Translations under genes and position numbers: made by a program
Assembly: GCA_016879935.1 (NCBI GenBank)
Contig: JAACJQ010000133.1
Span: forward strand, 1-61,844
Direction: 5' to 3'
Source of the DNA: Archangiaceae bacterium
GTDB taxonomy: Bacteria > Myxococcota > Myxococcia > Myxococcales > Myxococcaceae
DNA length: 61,844 nt
Shown here: positions 6,769-15,825 of the stretch, one piece after another
How positions within the stretch are numbered: the stretch's first letter is position 1
How the letters are laid out: every line of letters starts with the position of its first letter
The notes under the pieces: generated by a model
Databases searched by the model: none
The model's input: only the letters and a program-made list of their open reading frames with translations
What the model was told of the DNA's origin: nothing

Positions 6769-9237
6769 GTGACGAACCGCCTGCTCTGCGTCCTCCTCGG
6801 CCTCACTGCGTTCGCGTGCCCTCCGCCGCCGACCACGCCAAAGCCCCTCACGCTCTCGTCCGAAGGCGGGGTGCTCACCTTCGCGAACGACGGCACCTTC
6901 ACGCTCTCGCGCAACGGCACCGTGCTGCTGCGCTTCGACAGCGCCGCCTTTCAGGTTGGCACCGTGCGAGAGCTCGACGCGACCCGCTCGTACGACCCGT
7001 ACTGGCTCGTCGTCGACGACCCGGTGCTGCAGAAGGTCGAACCACCCGGGTTCAAGTGGCGCACGCTCATCAAGGCGACCGTCACGCGCGTGAGCGAGAG
7101 CGAAGTCACCATCGACGCGACCTTCGACCCCGACGTCACCGGCCGCATCACGCTCACCACCGCGACACACGGCTTCACCGCCCGCTTCGTGCCTGCGACC
7201 GACGTTCGGCCCGTCGCGATGCTGCGCGTGCGTCCACGCTCCAACACGACCGAGGGCTTCTACGGGCTCGGCGAGTGGTTCGACGAGGTGAACCACCGCG
7301 GAAAGCTCCGGCCGATGCAGCTCGAGGCTGACCTGAGCGTCGAGAGCGCGTACACCGAGAATCACGTCGTGACTCCGTTCGTCATCGGCACGACGGGCTG
7401 GGGCCTGTTCGTCGAGACGAACCGCACCGGCGTCATCTCGTTGGCGCGCGGCGGAGAGGACGACCTCGTCGACTCCATGTGGGGCACCGCGGAGCAGAGT
7501 GGTGATGGGCTGACGCTGCAGCTGTTCTCGGCTGATCAGCCGATCGATCTGCTCAAACCCTACCTGCAGGTGACGGGAGCCATTCGCCTGCCCTCGACGT
7601 GGGCGTGGGGCCCGCTGCTGTGGCGTGACGAGAGCCGCGACCAGGCCGAGGTGCAAGACGACGTCGCGACGCTGCGCCGGCTCGACCTGGCGACGAGCGC
7701 GATGTGGATCGACCGGCCCTACGCCACCGCAGTGAACACCTTCGACTTCGACCCGGCGCACTACCCCGACGCGGGCGCGATGATTCAGACGGCGAACGCC
7801 GCCGGCCTTCGCGTCGCGCTCTGGCACACGCCCTACCTCGAGCCGAACGCCGGAGCGCTGCGCCAGGAGGCCGACACCAACGGCTACTTCCCCGTGACGA
7901 GCGGTGTGCAGCTCAACCGCTGGAGCTCGCCCCTCGACTTCACGAACCCCGCCGCCGACGCCTTCTGGCGACGAAACCTGTTGGCCTATCGCGCGCTCGG
8001 CATCGAGGGCTTCAAGCTCGACTTCGCCGAAGACGTCGTCGCCGGCCTCTCGGGTTCGCGCGGCAACTGGACCTTCTTCGATGGCTCGACCGAGAAGACG
8101 ATGCACGCGCAGTACACGCGGCTGTACCACCGCGCCTACCGCGCCACGCTCGGCGACCTCGATGGGTTCCTCATCGCGCGCGCAGGCAAGTGGGGCAGCC
8201 AGCAGACGGGGCTCGTCATCTGGCCGGGAGACATCGACGCGACGCTGACGAAGTTCGCCGAGGCCTTCACCGACCGCTCGGGCAAACGGGTCGTCGGCGT
8301 CGGAGGTCTGCCTTCGGCGGTACGCGCGGGCCAGAGCCTCTCGATGTCGGGCTTCCCCTTCTTCGGTGCCGACACCGGCGGCTACCGGCACAGCCCGCCC
8401 GACAAAGAGACGTTCATGCGGTGGGTCTCGCAGTCGGCCCTCTCGACGGTGATGCAGACGGGAGACAGCTCGAGCCAGCCGCCGTGGGTCTTCAACGCAG
8501 AGAACGGCCGCGACGACGAGGCGCTCGCGCACTACCGCCGCTTCGCCCGCCTGCACCTTCGCCTGTTCCCCTACGGGTGGACGTATGCCCGCGCGATGAA
8601 GGAGACGGGCCGGCCGATTCAGCGGCCGTTCGGTGTCGTGTATCCCTCCCTCGGGCACCCGGCTGATCAGTATCTGCTCGGAGAGGACCTGCTCGTCGCG
8701 CCCGTCGAGACCGCGGGCGCGCGGCAGCGAACGCTGATCCACCCTCCTGGCGTGTGGCAGGGCTGGTTCGACGGCACGACGTTGGCGGGTCAAGCAGGAG
8801 AGACCGTCACCGTCGCGGCGCCGCTCGATGCGCTGCCGCTGTTCGTTCGCGAAGGCGCGCTCGTACCCATGCTGCGCCCCACCATCGACACGCTCGCGCC
8901 CGCGACAGACCCCGGCGTGGAGTCGTACGAGAACGACGCGGGTGACCTCTGGGTGCGCGCGGTGCCGTCGACCACGGCGACCCAGTTCGTGCTGTTCGAT
9001 GGAACGACGGTGCGTCAACAGCGCGACGGTGCCGTGACGTTGTCGTCGACGGCGGGCAACCGCTTCACGAAGGGTGTCGTGTTCGAGCTCTACCTCGCGA
9101 AGCCGAGCTCCATCGAGAGCAACGGATCAGCCGTTCCGTTCGTGGCCGACCTGAACGCCGTCACGACGGGAGCGGCGTGGGCCAACGGACTCCTCCAGGT
9201 GAAGGCGCCGGTCGGCTCCACGCTCGTGCTGCGCTGA
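6769..9237 (+). CDS. Secreted glycoside hydrolase family 31 lipoprotein
   Basis: An 822-residue protein with a GTG start and lipobox-like LTAFAC, predicting a lipid-anchored extracellular or periplasmic enzyme. GH31 enzymes hydrolyse alpha-glucosides or alpha-xylosides with retention. The N-terminal beta-sandwich includes FYGLGEWFDEVNHRG. The catalytic barrel has IEGFKLDFAED, whose Asp is the expected nucleophile, and FFGADTGGY, whose Asp is the expected acid/base. C-terminal beta domains include YLLGEDLLVAPV. These features resemble the YicI-type branch. Substrate cannot be decided from sequence. It is transcribed alone and its TGA forms a shared TGATCA with the convergent gene. Confidence 0.9.
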   Translation: MTNRLLCVLLGLTAFACPPPPTTPKPLTLSSEGGVLTFANDGTFTLSRNGTVLLRFDSAAFQVGTVRELDATRSYDPYWLVVDDPVLQKVEPPGFKWRTLIKATVTRVSESEVTIDATFDPDVTGRITLTTATHGFTARFVPATDVRPVAMLRVRPRSNTTEGFYGLGEWFDEVNHRGKLRPMQLEADLSVESAYTENHVVTPFVIGTTGWGLFVETNRTGVISLARGGEDDLVDSMWGTAEQSGDGLTLQLFSADQPIDLLKPYLQVTGAIRLPSTWAWGPLLWRDESRDQAEVQDDVATLRRLDLATSAMWIDRPYATAVNTFDFDPAHYPDAGAMIQTANAAGLRVALWHTPYLEPNAGALRQEADTNGYFPVTSGVQLNRWSSPLDFTNPAADAFWRRNLLAYRALGIEGFKLDFAEDVVAGLSGSRGNWTFFDGSTEKTMHAQYTRLYHRAYRATLGDLDGFLIARAGKWGSQQTGLVIWPGDIDATLTKFAEAFTDRSGKRVVGVGGLPSAVRAGQSLSMSGFPFFGADTGGYRHSPPDKETFMRWVSQSALSTVMQTGDSSSQPPWVFNAENGRDDEALAHYRRFARLHLRLFPYGWTYARAMKETGRPIQRPFGVVYPSLGHPADQYLLGEDLLVAPVETAGARQRTLIHPPGVWQGWFDGTTLAGQAGETVTVAAPLDALPLFVREGALVPMLRPTIDTLAPATDPGVESYENDAGDLWVRAVPSTTATQFVLFDGTTVRQQRDGAVTLSSTAGNRFTKGVVFELYLAKPSSIESNGSAVPFVADLNAVTTGAAWANGLLQVKAPVGSTLVLR

Positions 9238-9714
9238 TCACTTCTGAACGCAGCGCGTGCCGCCACCGTTCGCGATCTCTTCGCAGCTCCAGAACGTCGG
9301 GCACTCGGAGAACGAGTTGCACTGCTTGCTGCAGTAGCCGTTCACGTCGGTCTGCCGCTTCACGAGGCACGTCGAGCCCGCGCAGTCGGTGTTCTCGGAG
9401 CAGGTCTCTCCCACCTTCTTCTTCGTCGTCGCCGCGCACTGCTTCTGGTTGCACCAGAACCCGGCGGGGCAGTCGGAGTCTTTGCCACTGAAGCAGCTGG
9501 TGCTCTGGTTCGACGAGCCGCCACCGGTGCCGCTGTTGTTGTTGCTGCTGCCGCCGCCGGTGCCGCTGAGCCCGGAGGAGGAGTCGACACACGCTCCGCT
9601 GTTGCAGACCCGCGTGCCCTTGCAGTCCGAGTCCTTCGTGCACTCCGCTGCGCCGCCGCACGCGCTGAAGACCACCGCCATCGCCACCACCATCGTCGAA
9701 ACGAGCTTCGTCAT
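9238..9714 (-). CDS. Cys-rich lipoprotein with Gly/Ser/Asn linker
   Basis: A 158-residue predicted lipoprotein: MTKLVSTMVVAMAVVFSAC is a signal with a lipobox. The mature part holds repeated Cys pairs in the pattern ECTKDSDC, SGKDSDCPAGFWCN and ENTDCAGSTC, resembling small disulfide-rich repeat modules common in myxobacterial surface proteins. A low-complexity linker (SGTGGGSSNNN type) separates the modules. The function is unknown; adhesion or a surface scaffold is guesswork. Its stop codon is the complement of the palindrome shared with the GH31 gene. Confidence 0.8.
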   Translation of the reverse strand: MTKLVSTMVVAMAVVFSACGGAAECTKDSDCKGTRVCNSGACVDSSSGLSGTGGGSSNNNSGTGGGSSNQSTSCFSGKDSDCPAGFWCNQKQCAATTKKKVGETCSENTDCAGSTCLVKRQTDVNGYCSKQCNSFSECPTFWSCEEIANGGGTRCVQK

Positions 9715-10195
9715 GACCTGCTCCGTGTGAAATGGGAGCGAAAGCTCCCGGTTGTGCAGCGCAGACGGAGCCGCAGGGCGCAGGTCTCATTTTTCAGGTT
9801 CGACTCCGACTTCGCGAGCCACACTCGCCGCGGCTACGGGCCAGAAGTGATGATGGAGCCGCCGCTCCTCAGGCTCGCTCTCGTCTTCGTCTCACGGGCT
9901 TTCAGGTTCGACTCCGACTTCGCGAGCCACACTCGCCGCGGCTACGGGCCAGTCGTGATGATGGAGCCGCCACTCCTCAGGCTCGCTCTCGTCTTCGTCT
10001 CACGGGCTTTCAGGTTCGACTCCGACTTCGCGAGCCACACTCGCCGCGCCTACGGGCCAGGAGTGATGATGGAGCCGCCGCTCCTCAGGCACACGGTCGT
10101 CTACGTCTCCGACTCCGCGAGACTTCCGACCTCCACGTCCGTCTGCCCGGCATGACGTGCTTGCGTGCCCAGTTCGAAACCGGTCAATTGCCGCC
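9715..10195. other. Intergenic region dominated by a 108-bp repeat
   Basis: A divergent intergenic region of 481 bp between the Cys-rich lipoprotein and the sigma factor. Most of it is three copies of a 108-bp repeat (listed separately). The last 80 bp before the sigma-factor start contain no repeat. A frame stays open through all repeats because 108 is a multiple of 3, but it lacks a plausible start and homology. I regard the region as non-coding and probably regulatory. Confidence 0.6.
9792..10091. repeat. Three tandem copies of a 108-bp repeat
   Basis: Copies start at 9792, 9900 and 10008 with TTTCAGGTTCGACTCCGACT, giving an exact period of 108 bp. Copies 1 and 2 are complete and differ at only a few positions. 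Copy 3 matches until about 10091 and then diverges. The most visible difference is a triplet before GTGATGATGG (GAA, GTC, GGA). Near identity suggests recent amplification. The location in a divergent promoter region suggests multiplied control elements. Confidence 0.92.
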
Positions 10196-10996
10196 GTGCC
10201 CGTTCCCCCTGAACTCGAGGCCCTCGCCGCGCGCGCGCAGGCGACGTTCGGCTTTTCCTGCAACATCGACCAACTCGAGGCGTGGGTGAAGGCCGTGGCG
10301 ACCACCACCGCAGACCGGCTCGACCCGGGCATCGTGCTCGCGTGCGCCCTCTTTCATCGCGCCCCCCAGGCGCTCACCGCGTTCGAGCAGCAGGTCGCGC
10401 CCCGCGTGAAGGCCGCGCTCAAGAAGCTCGGAGCCGCCGACTCCGCCGTCGACGAACACCTGCAGGCCACCCGCACACGACTCCTCGCCGACGACCAGGG
10501 CGCCCGCCTCAGGCACTACCGCGGCGTCGGGTCCTTCGAGGCCTTCGTCATCACCACCGCCGTGCGCTCGCTCACCGACGCGCATCGCGGCCACCATCAG
10601 AAAGACACCGGTGACGAGCCGCTCAGCCGGCTGCCCGCGGCCGTCGACCTCGAGCGGCAGCTCGCCCGCACCGGCCAAGCCCAGTTCTTCGCCACGGCGT
10701 TTCGCGAGTCACTCGCCGCGCTGACGCCTCGCGAACGAGCGCTCCTCAAGCTGAACCTCGTCGATGGCGCCTCCATCGACGAACTCGCGCCGCTGTATCA
10801 GGTGAGCCGCGCGACCGTGGCCCGGTGGCTCGCCTCGGCGCGACAGGCGCTGCAACGCGGAACGCTCGAGCGGCTGTCGCGACACACGAAGCTCGGCGGC
10901 AGCGACCTCGACGGGCTCATGGCCAGCCTCGAGAGCGGCTTCGACGTCAGCCTTCGCCGCTTCGTGGCCGAGGCCGCTCCCGAGCGTGACGAATGA
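10196..10996 (+). CDS. Sigma-70 family (ECF-like) RNA polymerase sigma factor
   Basis: The last third of this 266-residue protein has a clear region 4: LTPRERALLKLNLVDGASIDELAPLYQVSRATVARWL, a helix-turn-helix for -35 recognition. The middle (YRGVGSFEAFVITTAVRSLTDAHR) matches region 2 in reduced form. The GTG at 10196 is preferred over an upstream GTG at 10157, since the extra residues look non-coding; neither has a strong Shine-Dalgarno. Its TGA overlaps the ATG of the following zinc-finger kinase, so the two are translationally coupled, a pairing known in myxobacteria. The kinase or its zinc finger probably controls this sigma factor. Confidence 0.82.
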   Translation: MPVPPELEALAARAQATFGFSCNIDQLEAWVKAVATTTADRLDPGIVLACALFHRAPQALTAFEQQVAPRVKAALKKLGAADSAVDEHLQATRTRLLADDQGARLRHYRGVGSFEAFVITTAVRSLTDAHRGHHQKDTGDEPLSRLPAAVDLERQLARTGQAQFFATAFRESLAALTPRERALLKLNLVDGASIDELAPLYQVSRATVARWLASARQALQRGTLERLSRHTKLGGSDLDGLMASLESGFDVSLRRFVAEAAPERDE

Positions 10997-13626
10997 CCAC
11001 GCACCCCGACGACTCGCAGCTCGCCGAGTACGCCCAGGGCGACCTCACCGGGCCGCCGCTCAGCGACATCGAAGGCCACGTCGCTCAGTGCGGTGACTGC
11101 CGCGGGCTGGTCGCACAGCTCATCAAGGTGCTCGCCCCCGAAGAGGCACACGGCCCGCACAAAGGCCTCGTGGTGGGCCGCTACGTGGTGCTCGACGCCG
11201 TGGGCGCCGGCGCGCTCGGAGAGGTCTTCTCGGCCTGGGACTCGATGCTGGAGCGCACCGTCGCCCTCAAGTGGCTCTACCCCTCCGTGGCGGGCAAAGA
11301 CCGGGACACGCTTCGACAACGACTGGTCGCCGAGGCGCGCGCGCTGGCGAAGGTGCAGCACCCGAACGTCGTCTCCGTTCACGACGTGCTCGCGCACGAA
11401 GGCGCCGACGTCATCGTGATGGAGCTCGTGCAACGCGCCCGCAGCCTCCGCGTGGTGCTCGACGGAACCGGGCCGTGGCAACGCACCGTCACCCACTTCA
11501 TCGCCGCCGCAGATGGCCTCGTCGCCGCGCACGCCGCGGGCGTCATTCACCGCGACTTCAAGCCCGACAACGTGCTGCTCGATGGCAGCGGCCGCGTCGT
11601 CGTCGTCGACTTCGGCCTCGCACGGCAGACCGACCTCGGCGTGCCCGCGACGGGCGCGAGCTCGAACCACAGCACCATCTCGGGAACACCGGCCTACCTC
11701 GCGCCGGAGCGCTGGCAGGGCAGGGCGGCCGACGAAGCGAGCGACCAGTTCAGCTTCTGTGTCTCGCTGTGTGAGTGCCTGACGGGAAAGCTGCCGTTCC
11801 TCGCCACCGACCTCGAGGGCCGGCTCGAGGAGATTCGCAGAGGCCCGCCGCCGATGCTCGACGTGAACGAGCGCGTGGTGGCGGCGCTGCGCCGCGGCCT
11901 GTTGCCCGAGCCCTCGGCGCGCTGGCCCTCGATGGCCGTGTTGCGTGACGAGCTGCGCGCCTCACTCCACGCTCCAGCGCGCCGGCAGGTCTACGCCGTC
12001 GGCGCTGCACTGCTCGCGCTCTCGGGCGGCATCTTCTTTCTCGGCGCGCGACAGATTCGAACACGTTGTGACGCCGCCGACGCCCCCGTTCGTACGGTGT
12101 GGACGACGTCGCGAAGAGACGCGGTGAAGGCAGCGTTCGAGGCGACGAAACACCCGGCTGCGACCGCGCTGGCCACCCGTGTCGTGCAGGGCGTCGACGA
12201 CGCCGTCGAGGCGCTCGCGTCGACCCGCAAACGCGCGTGCGTGGCGACGACGTTCGAAGGCGACTCCGATGCGCTGCTCTCGGCGCGGCAGACGTGTGTG
12301 TCGCGACGTGTCTCCGACCTCGACGCGCTGCTGCGTGGCCTCGAAGCCGCCGACGGCAAGGCCGTGGAGCGCGCCGTCGTCGCCGTCGAGTCGCTCGCTC
12401 CTGCCTCCGACTGTCTCGAGACGAGCCTGAGCGCGACCGACCCCATGCCGTCAGGCCCCGCGCGCTCGGCGGTCGACGCGGCCATCACGAGGGTCGCCAC
12501 CGTTCGCGCGATGCGGCTGCTCGGCACGACGAAGGACTCGGTGGCCCTCGCAGAGACCGTCGTCGCCGAGGCGCGCTCCGCGGGGTGGAGACCGTTGATC
12601 AGCGACGCGCTGCTGGAATGGGGCAGCGGGCTGGAGCGGCTCTCGAAGTACGACGACGCACGGGCGAAGCAGGTCGAAGCCCTCGAGCTCGCGGTCACCT
12701 CGCGTGACGACAAGCAGGCCTTCGCGGCGACGGTGGCGCTGGCGTACCTCGACGGGGTCGACCGCAAGCAGGCCGAGAGCGGAGACACCTGGCTCACGCT
12801 GGGCAACGCGCTTTCGGAGCCCGCGCGGGTTCGAGGCACGACCGAAGCGATTCGCCTCGCGAACGTGCAGGCCGTGATGTTGATGCGCGCCGACAAAGCC
12901 GCCGAGGCTGCGGTGCTGTTCGCGCAGCTCGAGGGAGCGCTGACGAAGGTGGGCCAGCTCGAGACCGTCAACGGCGCGCGGCTCATCACCAACCTGAGCG
13001 CCGCGCTGCGCGAGAGCGGAAAGCCGGCCGAAGGCGTCGACGCGGCGAAGCGCTCCATCGCATTGATGGAGAAGGTGCTCTCTCCGAATCACCCCGACGT
13101 CGCGGCCGCGGCGAACAACCTCGGGAGCGCGCTGGCCGACCTGGGGCGCTTCGACGAGGCCGCGCCGTACTTCCAGCGCTCGGTCGAGATTCGCGAGCGC
13201 CTCTTCGGCAAAGACGCGCTGGTGCTCGCGACGCCGCACGCGAACCTGGGCGAGCTCGCGTTTCGCCGCGGCGATGGAGCGACGGCCCTCACCGAATACG
13301 GCCTCGCGCGGCACATCATCGAGAAGGCGCAGGGCCCCGACGAAGACGACGTGTGGGAGGCGCGGCTGGGAGAGGCGCTCTCGCTCGAGCTGCTCGGCCG
13401 GCACGGCGAGGCGGCCGACGAGCTCGACCGCGTGCTCGCGCAGCTCGAGAAGCGAAAGATGCCGGCGCAGACGATCGCCGAAGCGAAGCTGGGGCTCGCC
13501 CAGTCCCTCCGCGCCCTGAAGCGGGACGAGCCGCGGGTGGTGGCGCTGCTGAACGAGGTGAAGGCCCTCACCGGGCCGCGACACGAAGCCCAGCGCGCGA
13601 AGGCCGAAGCGCTGCTGGCCCGTTGA
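10993..13626 (+). CDS. Zinc-finger / Ser-Thr kinase / TPR membrane protein
   Basis: An 877-residue modular protein. Residues about 1-50 form an anti-sigma-like zinc finger (EGHVAQCGDC gives HxxxCxxC). A Hanks kinase domain spans about 62-330: Gly-rich loop VGAGALGEVF, VALKWLY lysine, HRDFKPDN catalytic loop, DFGLAR and APE. A transmembrane helix lies near 335-355 (VGAALLALSGGIFFL). The C-terminal half is TPR-type helical repeats, for example NNLGSALADLGRFDEAAPYF. The zinc finger and kinase are cytoplasmic; the TPR part would be outside the membrane. Translational coupling (ATGA) to the sigma factor suggests it binds and regulates that factor. Confidence 0.92.
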   Translation: MTTHPDDSQLAEYAQGDLTGPPLSDIEGHVAQCGDCRGLVAQLIKVLAPEEAHGPHKGLVVGRYVVLDAVGAGALGEVFSAWDSMLERTVALKWLYPSVAGKDRDTLRQRLVAEARALAKVQHPNVVSVHDVLAHEGADVIVMELVQRARSLRVVLDGTGPWQRTVTHFIAAADGLVAAHAAGVIHRDFKPDNVLLDGSGRVVVVDFGLARQTDLGVPATGASSNHSTISGTPAYLAPERWQGRAADEASDQFSFCVSLCECLTGKLPFLATDLEGRLEEIRRGPPPMLDVNERVVAALRRGLLPEPSARWPSMAVLRDELRASLHAPARRQVYAVGAALLALSGGIFFLGARQIRTRCDAADAPVRTVWTTSRRDAVKAAFEATKHPAATALATRVVQGVDDAVEALASTRKRACVATTFEGDSDALLSARQTCVSRRVSDLDALLRGLEAADGKAVERAVVAVESLAPASDCLETSLSATDPMPSGPARSAVDAAITRVATVRAMRLLGTTKDSVALAETVVAEARSAGWRPLISDALLEWGSGLERLSKYDDARAKQVEALELAVTSRDDKQAFAATVALAYLDGVDRKQAESGDTWLTLGNALSEPARVRGTTEAIRLANVQAVMLMRADKAAEAAVLFAQLEGALTKVGQLETVNGARLITNLSAALRESGKPAEGVDAAKRSIALMEKVLSPNHPDVAAAANNLGSALADLGRFDEAAPYFQRSVEIRERLFGKDALVLATPHANLGELAFRRGDGATALTEYGLARHIIEKAQGPDEDDVWEARLGEALSLELLGRHGEAADELDRVLAQLEKRKMPAQTIAEAKLGLAQSLRALKRDEPRVVALLNEVKALTGPRHEAQRAKAEALLAR

Positions 13627-13660
13627 AACCCGACGACGGCGCGACGACACTGCCGCACCC

Positions 13661-14224
13661 ATGCTCGCGCTGATGATGACGGTGGTGCTCACGGCCGAAG
13701 CACCACAGGCCGCGGTCGACGTTCGCAGCGCGATGCACACCTATTACCAGGGTGAGTTCAACGGCGGCTTCGCGTGGTCGACGTCGGGCGGGCTCTCGGT
13801 GGCCGCGGCGATACCCATGCTGCTCAGCAACGACGCCTTCTTTCGCGGCATGGGCTGGCCGACCGGCATCATCGGGCTCGCGCAGATTGGCCTCGGCATC
13901 TCGAGCTTCTTCTCGGCGCCCGCTCGCATTCGCCGCTTCGACGCGCAGCTCGACTCGGACCCGTCGACGTTCGCAGCGACGGAACACCCACGGCTTCGCA
14001 CGGTGGCTGGAGCCTTCACCGTCTTTCAGCTCGTCGAGCTCGGCATCGTCGCGGGCGGGAGCGGCGTGATGGGCGCAGGCTTCGCGCGGCGGGAGGACAC
14101 GCTGGTGGGCGTGGGCCTCGGCCTCGTGGTGCAGAGCCTGTTGTTCCTCGTGCTCGACGAGGTCGCGAGCCGACGCGCAGACACCTACGTCACCGTGCTC
14201 GACGACTTCGTTCGGCTGCGCTGA
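13661..14224 (+). CDS. Membrane protein, unknown function
   Basis: A 187-residue protein with an N-terminal hydrophobic signal (MLALMMTVVLTAEA) and about four hydrophobic segments rich in Gly (PTGIIGLAQIGLGISSFF, VVQSLLFLVLDEVASRR). It lies 34 bases after the kinase-TPR gene on the same strand and may be in that operon. I recognise no family. It is convergent with the next gene with only 5 bases between stops. Confidence 0.65.
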   Translation: MLALMMTVVLTAEAPQAAVDVRSAMHTYYQGEFNGGFAWSTSGGLSVAAAIPMLLSNDAFFRGMGWPTGIIGLAQIGLGISSFFSAPARIRRFDAQLDSDPSTFAATEHPRLRTVAGAFTVFQLVELGIVAGGSGVMGAGFARREDTLVGVGLGLVVQSLLFLVLDEVASRRADTYVTVLDDFVRLR

Positions 14225-14229
14225 GCGCA

Positions 14230-14808
14230 TCAGAACGTCGCGAGCGCCAGCGAGCTCTCCGGGCCCCGCTCCACCCGCTCGGCGCCACGCCGACCCTCGA
14301 CCAGCGCAGGAACCGCCGCTGCAGCCGCGATGGCGACGCTCCCGCCCACGAGCGCCACCACCGGCAGCGCCACGATGGCCGCGACGAACACCCCGATGAT
14401 GGTGATGCCCGCCGCGAGAAAGGCCCAGGGCAGGGTGCGCCGGAAGAGCTCAGCGAAGTGCGTCGTCAGCAACGAGGCGCCCAACGCGACGCCCAACGCA
14501 AAACCAAACGGAGCCGCGATGAGCGCTCCGAAGACTCCGACGAGCAAGACGTTCCAGCCGCCTCCCGCGAGGGCGCCGATGGCGCCGCCCATCAGCAACC
14601 CGAGCGCTCCACTCACCGCGGCTCCGACCGCCCCTCCGAGTGGAGCCAGCACCATGCGCCCAACCAGGGTCGGTGTCGGCGTCGGCGCGGGTTCGTCGTC
14701 GAGCAGACGTGCAGCGCGCGGCGCATCGCTGACGGCCGGCGCAGGTACCATGGGCGGCAGCGATGGGGCAGTGGAGGAAAGCAGGGCGACGGTCGTGAGC
14801 ATGAGCAT
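14230..14808 (-). CDS. Gly/Ala-rich membrane protein, unknown function
   Basis: A 192-residue protein starting with a signal-like stretch (MLMLTTVALLSS), a Pro/Thr linker (PAPTPTPT), then several Gly/Ala hydrophobic segments (GGAVGAAVSGALGLLMGGAI and following) and a charged C-terminus. The Gly-zipper-like composition suggests membrane insertion with closely packed helices. No homologue is recognised. A second in-frame ATG at codon 3 could be the start. Confidence 0.62.
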   Translation of the reverse strand: MLMLTTVALLSSTAPSLPPMVPAPAVSDAPRAARLLDDEPAPTPTPTLVGRMVLAPLGGAVGAAVSGALGLLMGGAIGALAGGGWNVLLVGVFGALIAAPFGFALGVALGASLLTTHFAELFRRTLPWAFLAAGITIIGVFVAAIVALPVVALVGGSVAIAAAAAVPALVEGRRGAERVERGPESSLALATF

Positions 14809-14913
14809 ACGAGTCGTGGTTTCACGCTCGATGCCCCCGCACGACCGCCGGGAATCAGCCAGTTGCGGCGCGCGTGTGCAGGGCGTTGCACAGCGTGCCG
14901 TGCAGCCGTCAGC

Positions 14914-15759
14914 TCACTTGAAGGCAGCGGCGTTGCGCGAGACCCAGGCCTCGAACGTTCCAGCCTTTCGGCCGAGCACCTTCTCGACGTCGGGCGAGAC
15001 CGCAGCCGTCATGCCGGCCTTCATCACGCCGTACAGCTCGATGAGGGCGTTCACGTAGCCCTCTGGCAAACCGGCCTTCAGCATGCCGTCACGCGCCGCT
15101 TCGGGCGGAACGTCGACGTGCTTCACCGGGCGGCCGATGGCCTTGCCGATGATGTCGGCCTGCTCCTGCGTCGACAACGCGACGGGCCCCGACAGCGTGT
15201 AGATTTTGCCCTCGTGGCCGCTCGTGGTGAGCGCCTTCACGGCGACCGCACCGATGTCGACCGGGTCGACGAGGGCCGACTTGCCGTCACCCACGGGGCT
15301 GTAGATGGCGCCGTCGCGCTTGATGGTGTCGGCCGACATCACGCTGTTCGTCATGAAGTTGCCGGGGCGGAGGAACGTCCACGCCAGGCCCGAGGCCTCG
15401 AGCTTCTTCTCGTTGCCGCGGTGCCACTTCGCGAAGGTGATGGCCTCGTACTCGGCGCCCGCGACCGACAGCTTGACGACGTGCTTCACGCCAGCGGCCT
15501 TCGCGGCGTCGATGGCCTTCGCTTCGAGCCGGGCGCCGTCGAGCCCCGCGGTGACAAGGAAGAGCTTGTCGATGCCCTTCAGCGCGTTCGCGAGCGCGGT
15601 GGCGTCGTCGAGGTCTCCTTTGAAGAGCTCGGCCGTGCCTTCGAACGCCTTCGCCTTCTCGGGCGAACGAACGAGCAGGCGCGGCTTCTGGCCGGCGGCG
15701 ATGAGCTGACGGGCGACTTCGCCGCCGATGGTTCCAGTGGCTCCAGTGACGAGAATCAT
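14914..15759 (-). CDS. NmrA-like NAD(P)-binding oxidoreductase or redox sensor
   Basis: A 281-residue Rossmann protein. MILVTGATGTIGGEVARQL provides the GxxGxxG dinucleotide motif at the N-terminus. PRLLVRSPEKAKAF and the FKGDLDD block match the NmrA/atypical-SDR group, related to quinone oxidoreductase 2 and NmrA redox sensors. The active-site Tyr/Lys of classical SDRs is not obvious. The start at 15759 is chosen because the Rossmann strand begins there and GGGGG lies upstream; a longer open frame adds an unlikely N-terminus. Two operator-like dyads lie just upstream. Confidence 0.88.
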   Translation of the reverse strand: MILVTGATGTIGGEVARQLIAAGQKPRLLVRSPEKAKAFEGTAELFKGDLDDATALANALKGIDKLFLVTAGLDGARLEAKAIDAAKAAGVKHVVKLSVAGAEYEAITFAKWHRGNEKKLEASGLAWTFLRPGNFMTNSVMSADTIKRDGAIYSPVGDGKSALVDPVDIGAVAVKALTTSGHEGKIYTLSGPVALSTQEQADIIGKAIGRPVKHVDVPPEAARDGMLKAGLPEGYVNALIELYGVMKAGMTAAVSPDVEKVLGRKAGTFEAWVSRNAAAFK

Positions 15760-15825
15760 GTGCGTACCCCCAGACGTGCTGCGTGGAGGCGTCGAGGTAT
15801 TCCGGGCGTGGTGCGACCGCAACGC

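Noticed and set aside
6163-9018. 951-residue minus-strand ORF covering the GH31 gene
   Set aside because: The part beyond 6705 is the antisense of GH31. Only the last 180 codons form the DUF2378 protein.
9797-9812. tRNA T-arm (GGTTCGACTCC) inside the 108-bp repeat
   Set aside because: The flanking bases do not form the five-pair T stem, and no acceptor or D arm is in range.
9792-10155. Protein with 36-residue repeats encoded by the 108-bp units
   Set aside because: No start site with a ribosome-binding site, no homology, and differences between copies that change residues freely.
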